From CAYXUW01 sp964468375 (GTDB lineage: Bacteria; Planctomycetota; Phycisphaerae; Sedimentisphaerales; Anaerobacaceae), in assembly GCA_964468375.1 (NCBI GenBank), contig CAYXUW010000132.1, forward strand, positions 1-5,112: DNA of 5,112 nucleotides, read 5' to 3'. Position 1 is the first letter of the stretch, and each line of letters begins with the position of its first letter. The notes beneath the pieces were generated by a model. It was not told the origin of the DNA. It did no database searches and saw only the letters and a list, made by a program, of their open reading frames with translations. Made by a program: the position numbers and the translations under genes. Shown one piece after another: positions 1 through 5,112 of this stretch.

Positions 1-68
1 AGAGAATCTCTAAAGTGCGTATAAGCACAAGTGCATAAGGTAATAGCGGCAATTGGAGATTAGCGAAC

Positions 69-96
69 AGCGCAGCTGCCTCTAGCTGGAGGCGCT
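69..96 (+). other. Bulged hairpin with two alternative folds
   Basis: AGCG (69-72) pairs with CGCT (93-96) as a base stem. Above it two exclusive upper stems are possible. One is CCTC (79-82) with GAGG (89-92), leaving CAGCTG as a 5' bulge. The other is CAGCT (73-77) with AGCTG (84-88), leaving GAGG as a 3' bulge. The downstream bases TATTCC are not a T tract, so it does not look like an intrinsic terminator. An RNA role is possible but unproven. Confidence 0.35.
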
Positions 97-155
97 TATT
101 CCGATAGTTAATACAGGTGGCTGAGTGATAACCCCAAATCCTGCTTGCAATCCTT

Positions 156-161
156 AGAAGG
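156..161 (+). promoter_or_regulatory. Ribosome binding site deciding the methyltransferase start
   Basis: AGAAGG sits 9 bases before the ATG at 171. A second in-frame ATG lies at 180, but the only purine run close to it (GAGGGG, 173-178) leaves just one base of spacing. This supports the start at 171. Confidence 0.6.
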
Positions 162-170
162 TGCGCTAAA

Positions 171-1127
171 ATGAGGGGTATGGACGCACTGCTCAACAAG
201 ATTATCTGCGGTGATTGTATAGAGATACTCGGCAGTATCCGCAAGCCGTTTGCTGATTTAATATTTGCGGACCCGCCTTTTAATATCGGTTATAAATACG
301 ACAAATACTACGATAAGGTCAAAAGCAAAAACTATATCGCATGGACGAAAGAGTGGATGGGGGTATGCAAAAAAGTTCTAAAGCCAAACGGCTCATTTTA
401 TATAGCCATCGGTGATGATTACGCGGCGAATGTGAAGGTTATAGCGGATGAGCTTGGGCTTTTTATGCGTAACTGGATAATATGGCATTACACGTTCGGG
501 CAGCAGACGAAGAAGAAATTCGCCAGAGCGCATACGCATATATTTTATTTCGTGAACGACAAGAAGAGATTTACCTTTAATGAGCATGCGGTGCGGGTAC
601 CGTCGGATAGGCAATTGATTTATAACGACAGGCGGGCGAATCCTGCAGGGAAGATGCCGGACGATGTTTGGGAGGAGTTTTCGCGGGTTTGCGGGACGTT
701 CAAGGAGCGAGAGGGGTGGCATCCGTGCCAGATGCCGGAGAGTTTGCTGAGGAGAATCGTAGCTGTTAGCAGTAACCCGGGCGATTGCGTGCTCGACCCG
801 TTCAGCGGTTCAGGGACAACTTTGGCAGCGGCGAAACAGTTAGGCAGAAATTACGCCGGCGTGGAGATATCTAATAAGTATGTCGAGAACGCCAAGAAGC
901 GTTTGGCTGATTTAGAGAAACAGCAAGGCGGCAACGGGTCTATGAAGTCGGTCGAGGTGGCCGAACTAAGACGGCTGTTATCCGATATGAGAGAAGATTC
1001 GAAGAGAGTGGCTGGTGATGAGAAACTTCTGGTTTTGTTTACGAATCAGCTTTCGGGGCGGATGAACAATGGAGAGAGATACAGCACGGAAAAGGTGGCG
1101 ACGGTTTTAAGGAATTTGGCGGATTGA
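171..1127 (+). CDS. Beta-class DNA methyltransferase, YhdJ-like (likely N6-adenine)
   Basis: This 318-residue protein should transfer a methyl group from S-adenosylmethionine to an exocyclic amino group of a DNA base in the cytoplasm. The catalytic motif IV is DPPF at residues 34-37, within ADPPFNIG. The SAM-binding motif I, DPFSGSGTT, comes late at 209-217, and the motif II acidic residue is E232 in GVEIS. The late motif X-like stretch WHPCQMPESLL is at 183-193. Motif IV before motif I is the beta-class order, and the spacing and the flanking ADPP.NIG and SSNPGD.VLDPF blocks resemble E. coli YhdJ, which methylates adenine. DPPF rather than DPPY makes the base specificity slightly less sure. 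The target site cannot be read from sequence. About 68 residues after 250 extend past the catalytic core with no domain I recognise. No endonuclease partner lies downstream, so it may be a solitary regulatory methylase, but the upstream side is out of view. Its stop overlaps the lnt start by four bases. Confidence 0.9.
   Translation: MRGMDALLNKIICGDCIEILGSIRKPFADLIFADPPFNIGYKYDKYYDKVKSKNYIAWTKEWMGVCKKVLKPNGSFYIAIGDDYAANVKVIADELGLFMRNWIIWHYTFGQQTKKKFARAHTHIFYFVNDKKRFTFNEHAVRVPSDRQLIYNDRRANPAGKMPDDVWEEFSRVCGTFKEREGWHPCQMPESLLRRIVAVSSNPGDCVLDPFSGSGTTLAAAKQLGRNYAGVEISNKYVENAKKRLADLEKQQGGNGSMKSVEVAELRRLLSDMREDSKRVAGDEKLLVLFTNQLSGRMNNGERYSTEKVATVLRNLAD
1109..1113 (+). promoter_or_regulatory. Ribosome binding site for the lnt TTG start
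   Basis: AAGGA lies inside the end of the methyltransferase gene, 10 bases before the TTG at 1124. The next in-frame ATG is 22 codons later (about 1190) and would remove most of the first membrane segment, so this site supports the TTG start. Confidence 0.55.
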
Positions 1128-2830
1128 AGAATTCAGGGAAGAAAAAAGTTTTATTATTTTTTTCGGCGTTTGTTGTCAGTGCATTGATGCTGACGGTGAT
1201 ACAGGCGCCGATTAGCTGGTCTTTTCTGGCGTGGGTGGCGCTGGTGCCATTTATTCTGGTATGCTCGCCGGAAGCGAAGGCGGGTCGGCTGTTTTTTGCG
1301 GCATATCTGGTTTCACTTTGCTACTGGCTGGGCAATCTTTACTGGATATATCAGGTAACACTGGCAGGGTGGCTTGCATTTTGTATTTACACGGCCTTTC
1401 TTTGGCCGATTACGGCGATTTGCATACGTTTCTGCCGGATGAAAAAGGTGCCGTTAGTTTTGGCGGTGCCGATTTTGATTGTAGGGGCGGAGCGGCTGCA
1501 GGGATTTTTCCTGGGCGGTTTTTTCTGGCGGTTTTTGGCGCACAGCCAGTATGCCAATGTCACGCTAATTCAAATATCTGATATATTCGGGGCGGCAGGG
1601 GTATCTTTTCTTGTAGCAATGGTCAATGGGCTAATAGCGGAGCTGATAATTTCGGCGAGCGAGAAAAAGCTTTTGAAAATCGGTAATTTTTTTAGAGTCG
1701 GTTTGGTGTGCGGCGTGCTGGCCGGCGTTATTTTGTATGGGCGGTACAGAATAAGTGAGTCGGAGAGATATATCGAGGAAGGGCCGGTAGTCGGGGCGGT
1801 GCAGACGAACGTTCCGCAATCGGTAAAGAAAACGCATCAGTCGTCGGATGAGATACTCGAGGATTTGCTTAAAAGCAGCAGGGCGAGCGCCAAGGCGGGC
1901 CCGGAGCTGATTATCTGGCCCGAGACAATGGTGCAGGCGATGCTGGATGAGCGGGTGTTGAGCCGATTGAGCGGTGAGTATCACTGCAAGACGGTCGATA
2001 AGATTTTGAGGGAGTATTCGAGGGGAACGGCTTTCGTGCTTGTGGGCGCATACGGGGGAGTGCTGGATGTGAAAGAAGATTTTACGCTGGATTTTGCTGA
2101 GAGATATAATTCGGTTTTTCTGTACAGGCCGGACGGCACAAAGGCGGATGAGCAATACAGCAAGATACATATTGTTGCGTTCGGGGAGTATGTGCCGTTC
2201 AGGAAAAGTTTTCCGCCGGTTTATAATCTTTTGATGAAATTTACTCCCTATGACTATGATTATACGCTGGATGCGGGAGAGGAATATACTGTTTTTGAAA
2301 TGGCCGATGATGAAGGGCGAGTTTATAAATTCAGCGTGATGATTTGTTACGAGGATGCGGTGCCTGCGATTGCGAGGAGGTTTGCGACAGGCAATGAAAG
2401 GCCGGATTGGCTTGTGAATGTAAGTAACGACGGATGGTTTGTGCGGTTTGTAGATGGTAAAGTTTCTCCGAGCACGGAACTGGAGCAGCACACGGCGATT
2501 TGCGTATTCAGGGCGGTGGAGAATCGGCTTGCGGTGGTGCGGAGCGTTAATACGGGGATTAGCTGCTTGATTGACAGTCTCGGGCGCATACAGGACGGGT
2601 ATATAGCGGGGTCTCTGCCGATTCGGGCGATGGCGCGGAAGGGGGTAGCCGGGTGGTTTGTGGACAGGGTGCCGATAGACGGGAGGAGCACTTTTTTCAG
2701 CAGATACGGGCAATGGCTGGATTTTTGTTGTGCGGTTTGCTTTGTTTCGCTAATGATAATTGTGCTTTTAGGACGATTTTTTATAAGAGGGCCCAAAAGT
2801 ATACAAGGGCTGACTGAAGAGCAAAAGTAG
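1124..2830 (+). CDS. lnt: Apolipoprotein N-acyltransferase
   Basis: Lnt is an inner-membrane enzyme that moves an acyl chain from a phospholipid to the N-terminal amine of the diacylglyceryl-cysteine of lipoproteins, the last step of their maturation. The 568-residue protein has about seven hydrophobic segments in residues 8-206, a nitrilase-fold domain at about 222-500, and a final membrane segment near 533-554, which is the Lnt layout. The catalytic triad is visible as E267 (IIWPET), K347 (YSKIHI) and C408 (VMICYE). Other family residues are E355 in FGEYVPF, Y409 and E410, and VSNDGWF at 433-439. It is longer than E. coli Lnt (512); about 12 extra residues lie between the catalytic Glu and Lys and about 9 between Lys and Cys. 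The tryptophan known in E. coli as W237 (after PQSLK) appears to be Lys236 here. The TTG start overlaps the upstream TGA as TTGA, with an AAGGA site in front, pointing to translational coupling. The next gene begins 12 bases after the stop. Confidence 0.95.
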   Translation: MKNSGKKKVLLFFSAFVVSALMLTVIQAPISWSFLAWVALVPFILVCSPEAKAGRLFFAAYLVSLCYWLGNLYWIYQVTLAGWLAFCIYTAFLWPITAICIRFCRMKKVPLVLAVPILIVGAERLQGFFLGGFFWRFLAHSQYANVTLIQISDIFGAAGVSFLVAMVNGLIAELIISASEKKLLKIGNFFRVGLVCGVLAGVILYGRYRISESERYIEEGPVVGAVQTNVPQSVKKTHQSSDEILEDLLKSSRASAKAGPELIIWPETMVQAMLDERVLSRLSGEYHCKTVDKILREYSRGTAFVLVGAYGGVLDVKEDFTLDFAERYNSVFLYRPDGTKADEQYSKIHIVAFGEYVPFRKSFPPVYNLLMKFTPYDYDYTLDAGEEYTVFEMADDEGRVYKFSVMICYEDAVPAIARRFATGNERPDWLVNVSNDGWFVRFVDGKVSPSTELEQHTAICVFRAVENRLAVVRSVNTGISCLIDSLGRIQDGYIAGSLPIRAMARKGVAGWFVDRVPIDGRSTFFSRYGQWLDFCCAVCFVSLMIIVLLGRFFIRGPKSIQGLTEEQK

Positions 2831-2842
2831 AAAGGCAGAGGT

Positions 2843-3871
2843 ATGAATAATACGAGCGTACAAGAGCACCGTGGTGTGAAAGTACTTGTGATTTATGCAA
2901 TTATGGCATTGATGTTATTTATTTTCGGCTGTTATGATTCTTTTCAGAGGAGGAGTTATGTTTACCTCGATGCTGTGTCTTTGGAAGAGCTTGCGCCTAA
3001 AGCAGGCAAAATTATCGAGGAAAGCTTAAGCGACGATGACCCTCATATCAGGGCCAATGCCATTGAAGCTGTGGCGGCGACAAGAGAGGTTAGATTTATG
3101 CCCAAGGTGGAGCGGCTGCTGGGAGACGAATCTGTTCCGGTTAGATTTACGGCGGCTGTAGCTGTGGGGGATATCGAATATTCCTTTGCAAAAGATTCGG
3201 TAAGGCGTTTACTGGAAGACGCGGATGCAAATGTCAGGATAGCAGCGGACTATGCGATGAGCAAGCTCGGCTCGGGCGGTTTTGAGCTTGTCCGCAGAGG
3301 ATTAGCCAGCAGAAACCAGACAGTCAGGGCCAATGCTGCTTTTCTGTTGGGTAAAAGCGGAGATACGGGCTCACTGAAGCTGTTATGGTGGACGCTGCGA
3401 AGCGACGATTCCGATTATAAGGCGAGATTTAACGCCGCAGAAGCAATAGCAAGGTTAGGGGATGAACGTATAGATGAGAAGCTGCTGGCGATGCTTATAA
3501 GCGCTTATGCCGATGACAGAATTGTCGGCGTGAGAGCAATGGGCGCGCTCGGGACTAAGAGGGCGGAAGATTTCCTGATAACCAAACTCGATGATGATGT
3601 TCTGGAAATACGGCTTGCTGCGGCTGAGCAGCTTGGTATGCTCGGAGAAACCATAGGTGAGCCGGAGGTTCTTGAGGTTTTTAAGAAAAATCTCATCGGG
3701 GAATCGGATAAGAAGGACGTTGAGCGTGTTAAGATATTAACGGCACTGGCGATAGGCCAAATCGGCACGCCTGAACTAACGAGATTTTTGCCTCAGTTTC
3801 TGGGAGATGAGTCAAAATACGTCCGTATCGCCGGCGCAAAGGCCGTTTTTCAGTGTGTAAACAGGGATTGA
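2843..3871 (+). CDS. HEAT-repeat protein with membrane or lipoprotein anchor
   Basis: This 342-residue protein has a short polar N-terminus, a hydrophobic stretch at about 12-29 and a cysteine at 30 in FIFGC. IFGC is an acceptable though not ideal lipobox (Phe at -2), so the protein may be a lipoprotein cut before C30. Otherwise the segment is a plain membrane anchor, with the body outside the cytoplasm. The rest is about nine HEAT/PBS-lyase-type helical repeats. Their second helices are recognisable by a D..VR..A...L pattern near residues 64-82, 95-112, 126-143, 156-173, 187-207, 221-237, 250-268, 287-308 and 321-340. Such repeats form a solenoid that binds other proteins; no catalytic residues are evident. 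GAAAGG at 2830-2835, seven bases before the ATG, supports the start. It follows lnt by 12 bases and is probably cotranscribed with it, which fits a lipoprotein substrate of Lnt. The binding partner is unknown. Confidence 0.8.
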   Translation: MNNTSVQEHRGVKVLVIYAIMALMLFIFGCYDSFQRRSYVYLDAVSLEELAPKAGKIIEESLSDDDPHIRANAIEAVAATREVRFMPKVERLLGDESVPVRFTAAVAVGDIEYSFAKDSVRRLLEDADANVRIAADYAMSKLGSGGFELVRRGLASRNQTVRANAAFLLGKSGDTGSLKLLWWTLRSDDSDYKARFNAAEAIARLGDERIDEKLLAMLISAYADDRIVGVRAMGALGTKRAEDFLITKLDDDVLEIRLAAAEQLGMLGETIGEPEVLEVFKKNLIGESDKKDVERVKILTALAIGQIGTPELTRFLPQFLGDESKYVRIAGAKAVFQCVNRD

Positions 3872-3958
3872 AATATTGAAGATGCTCGATTTTTGCTTTT
3901 AAGCGTGTTGATTTGAGCACTTAATTTTGCTTGCCTGTTTTTCCTATCTTTACTATTT

Positions 3959-3970
3959 GCTAATCTTAGC
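3959..3970. repeat. Short dyad upstream of the promoter
   Basis: GCTAA (3959-3963) and TTAGC (3966-3970) are perfect inverted copies separated by TC. The dyad ends 11 bases before the -35 box. It could be an upstream regulator site, but a 5-bp dyad in AT-rich DNA can arise by chance. Confidence 0.25.
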
Positions 3971-3981
3971 CCAAAAATAAC

Positions 3982-4010
3982 TTGACCTTTTGGGTCAGAA
4001 AGCGTAAAAT
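3982..4010 (+). promoter_or_regulatory. Sigma70-type promoter of the coiled-coil operon
   Basis: The -35 box TTGACC (3982-3987) and the -10 box TAAAAT (4005-4010) each match the consensus at five of six positions and are spaced by the ideal 17 bases. Transcription would begin near 4016-4018, giving a leader of about 80 bases before the TTG at 4097. It lies in the only sizeable gap between genes, which fits the start of a new unit. Confidence 0.7.
3983..3997. promoter_or_regulatory. Possible operator dyad overlapping the -35 box
   Basis: TGACC (3983-3987) and GGTCA (3993-3997) are inverted copies around five bases, covering most of the -35 element and the start of the spacer. A dimeric repressor bound here would block polymerase. 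No T run follows, so it is not a terminator. No regulator gene is visible in the window. Confidence 0.35.
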
Positions 4011-4015
4011 TATTT

Positions 4016-4054
4016 AACTACAGGGCATAGGAGCACGATGTATATCCTGTAGTT
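4016..4054 (+). promoter_or_regulatory. Perfect 9-bp inverted repeat at the predicted 5' end of the transcript
   Basis: AACTACAGG (4016-4024) and CCTGTAGTT (4046-4054) pair without mismatch around a 21-base loop that can form a few more A-T pairs. The left arm starts at the predicted transcription start, so the mRNA would begin with a hairpin. Such 5' stems often protect mRNA from decay. In DNA form it could instead be a protein-binding dyad. It ends 42 bases before the start codon and does not cover the ribosome site. Confidence 0.55.
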
Positions 4055-4082
4055 TCAAAACACTATAAAGCAAATAAATGGT

Positions 4083-4089
4083 GAAAGGG
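4083..4089 (+). promoter_or_regulatory. Ribosome binding site for the coiled-coil gene TTG start
   Basis: GAAAGGG lies 7 bases before the TTG at 4097 (the AAAGG core, 4084-4088, is 8 bases away). An in-frame TGA at 4082-4084 rules out an earlier start, and the next in-frame ATG is at residue 157, so TTG is the likely start. Confidence 0.6.
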
Positions 4090-4096
4090 CCTAATA

Positions 4097-4972
4097 TTGA
4101 GTACTCTTACTAAGATTCTGATAATTTTACTGACGCTGTCCTCAATTTTCCTCTGCGGCATTGTGGTAACCTATGTTGCCAATGCTGAAAATTACCGGCA
4201 AAAATACGAATCTCTGAGGTCCGATAATGACAGTTTGGATAGAAAGGTTGATAGTCTTACCAAGCAGGTAAATGAAAAGATAGGGGAAAAAGAGGCGCTG
4301 GAGGATAAGCTGAACAGTGAAATAGCCTCACTCAAGAGGGAAATCAGCAAATTAGAGACCGACCTTGGTGATGCCGAGAGGGAGAAGGCATCTTTGCTTC
4401 AGAAAGTGAACAGCTGGACAAGTATAACTAAGGACTTTTATGAAACTACTGATAAACAGGGACAACTACTGAAGAACACGCTCGAAGAGCTGAACAGAGT
4501 TCAGGCGGAGCAAGTCAGGCAGAGCAAGGAGCTGAATGAAACTACGGCGGCATTGGTTGACAAGATGGCGATAGTAGAAACACTAGAAGCGGAGAACAAA
4601 CGCTTAGTTGAAGAAAAGACGGAATTACAAAACAGACTGGATGAGTTCCTGCAACCCGTAGGCAAGATAGCTGCGGAACCTGTGCCTGTGACACCGAGGG
4701 TTGGTGTAGGTCGGCCTGCTACCAGGTCCGAAGTCAGGGACATTGACCTGCAGGGCGTAGTGACGGCGGTGGATTTGAAGAATTTTATGGCGAGCATATC
4801 CATAGGCGCGGCCGACGGTGTTAGAGAGGGTATGAGGTTTCATGTGACTCGCGGGGGTGAGTTTCTCTGCGATATCCTTATTATAGATGTGGATAGTGAA
4901 GAAGCGGTAGGTGTGATGGAGATCGTGCAGAAGCCGCCCGAAGTCGGCGATAATGTATCCACTAATTTATAG
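4097..4972 (+). CDS. Membrane-anchored coiled-coil protein, function unknown
   Basis: I do not recognise a named family. The 291-residue protein has one N-terminal membrane segment (about 6-28) with no usable lipobox, because C20 is preceded by Leu. A long, charged, Glu/Lys/Leu-rich heptad region follows (about 31-185) and should form an extended coiled coil. A proline-containing linker covers about 187-210. The C-terminal part (about 217-291) looks beta-rich, with a block reading SIGAADGVREGMRFHV and ending in VGDNVSTNL. This SxGxxDGVxxGMxFxV pattern resembles small beta domains seen at the ends of envelope and flagellar-assembly proteins. The order of anchor, coiled coil and beta domain recalls MreC, but the coil is much longer and the beta part smaller, so MreC is not claimed. 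It has its own promoter upstream and is followed 34 bases later by another membrane-protein gene. A structural or scaffolding role in the envelope is an inference. Confidence 0.75.
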   Translation: MSTLTKILIILLTLSSIFLCGIVVTYVANAENYRQKYESLRSDNDSLDRKVDSLTKQVNEKIGEKEALEDKLNSEIASLKREISKLETDLGDAEREKASLLQKVNSWTSITKDFYETTDKQGQLLKNTLEELNRVQAEQVRQSKELNETTAALVDKMAIVETLEAENKRLVEEKTELQNRLDEFLQPVGKIAAEPVPVTPRVGVGRPATRSEVRDIDLQGVVTAVDLKNFMASISIGAADGVREGMRFHVTRGGEFLCDILIIDVDSEEAVGVMEIVQKPPEVGDNVSTNL

Positions 4973-4995
4973 ACAAGGAATTTTAACCACTATAT

Positions 4996-5000
4996 GAGGA
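4996..5000 (+). promoter_or_regulatory. Ribosome binding site of the partial last gene
   Basis: GAGGA lies six bases before the ATG at 5007. This good spacing is the main support for treating the short open frame at the window edge as a real gene. Confidence 0.6.
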
Positions 5001-5006
5001 TTTAAT

Positions 5007-5112
5007 ATGAGTGCTGACGTGCCGAGTCGCGGCGGAAAAGTACTAGCGTCCAATAATCTCTACACTATTATCCTCGCATTCGCGTTTTTCGCAGTTCTGG
5101 CCAGTATAGCCC
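5007..5112 (+). CDS. Membrane protein, N-terminal fragment cut by the window end
   Basis: Only the first 35 codons are present, and the frame is still open at the last base. The peptide begins MSADVPSRGGK and then has a hydrophobic stretch from about residue 18 (LYTIILAFAFFAVLASIA), a likely membrane anchor with the N-terminus inside. A good ribosome site precedes the ATG. The 34-base gap after the coiled-coil gene has no terminator, so the two are probably one operon. They share a design of short polar head followed by one membrane segment, which suggests partners. Too little is seen to name a function. Confidence 0.6.
   Translation, partial: MSADVPSRGGKVLASNNLYTIILAFAFFAVLASIA

Larger units (their letters stand above)
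1..170. other. Non-coding 5' region, unassigned
   Basis: No reading frame stays open here, and an in-frame TAA at 129-131 closes the frame of the gene that follows. A short hairpin is visible (GTGC 15-18 with GCAC 25-28). The string AAGTGC occurs twice, at 13-18 and 29-34, followed by similar bases. A larger dyad lies at 69-96. I compared the region with tmRNA, RNase P RNA, SRP RNA, tRNA and common riboswitches from memory and found no convincing match. It may be a 5' leader, the tail of an upstream RNA gene, or plain spacer. No clear -35/-10 pair for the downstream cluster could be picked out. Confidence 0.5.

Noticed and set aside
1..115. Possible tmRNA tail, because GCGAACAGCGCAGCTGCC looks like a tag end
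   Set aside because: The tag-like frame has no stop after Ala-Ala, and the expected 3' end with a T-arm-like sequence and CCA is missing.
112..152. Sequence GGTGGCTGAGTG resembling the D arm of a serine tRNA
   Set aside because: The expected anticodon stem does not pair and there is no T arm or acceptor stem, so no tRNA can be drawn.
1231..1581. 116-codon + strand frame inside lnt
   Set aside because: Out-of-frame shadow over the conserved Lnt membrane region, with no ribosome site and no recognisable features.
1631..2713. Long open frame on the - strand, 360 codons, opposite lnt
   Set aside because: It lies wholly antisense to the clear lnt gene. Its product is rich in Pro, Arg and His with no recognisable motif, typical of the mirror of a G-rich third-position gene.
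3883..3927. Candidate terminator after the HEAT gene: TGCTC (3883-3887) with GAGCA (3915-3919), then CTTAATTTT
   Set aside because: The stem is only five pairs around a 27-base loop and the T run is interrupted, too weak to call. No better terminator was found before the promoter at 3982.
4097..4972. MreC assignment for the coiled-coil gene
   Set aside because: The anchor and coil order fits, but the coil is about 150 residues and the C-terminal part is only about 75, unlike the short coil and double beta-barrel of MreC.

Overview
The window holds four complete genes and the start of a fifth, all on the + strand. It suggests a Gram-negative bacterium, because it carries a full apolipoprotein N-acyltransferase. 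The HEAT-repeat protein and the anchored coiled-coil proteins, together with moderate GC and TTG starts, fit Planctomycetota (Phycisphaerae-like) best. That placement is an inference from gene style and was not tested. No mobile element, CRISPR array, recognisable RNA gene or restriction endonuclease is visible.

Region 1 (1-170) is non-coding and closed by stops in every frame. It contains a short hairpin near its left end and a larger bulged hairpin at 69-96 that can fold in two ways. I could not assign it to a known RNA family. Region 2 (171-3871) is a tight three-gene cluster. It starts with a beta-class (YhdJ-like) DNA methyltransferase, followed by lnt, whose TTG start overlaps the methyltransferase stop in a TTGA junction. 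A HEAT-repeat protein with a possible lipoprotein signal begins 12 bp after lnt. Lnt adds the third acyl chain to lipoproteins, so the third gene may be one of its substrates. The methyltransferase has no obvious link to the envelope.

Region 3 (3872-4096) is a 225-bp regulatory gap. It carries a strong sigma70-type promoter (TTGACC, 17 bp, TAAAAT), a dyad over its -35 box, and a 9-bp perfect inverted repeat at the predicted 5' end of the transcript. Region 4 (4097-5112) is a second transcription unit. It encodes a membrane-anchored coiled-coil protein with a small C-terminal domain, again starting with TTG, and then the first 35 codons of a membrane protein cut by the window edge. The second unit looks like a cell-envelope or scaffold module of unknown function.

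Nothing here amounts to a clearly new defence or mobile system. The most interesting points are the coupling of a solitary DNA methylase to lipoprotein maturation, the lnt/putative lipoprotein pair, and the structured leader before the coiled-coil operon.
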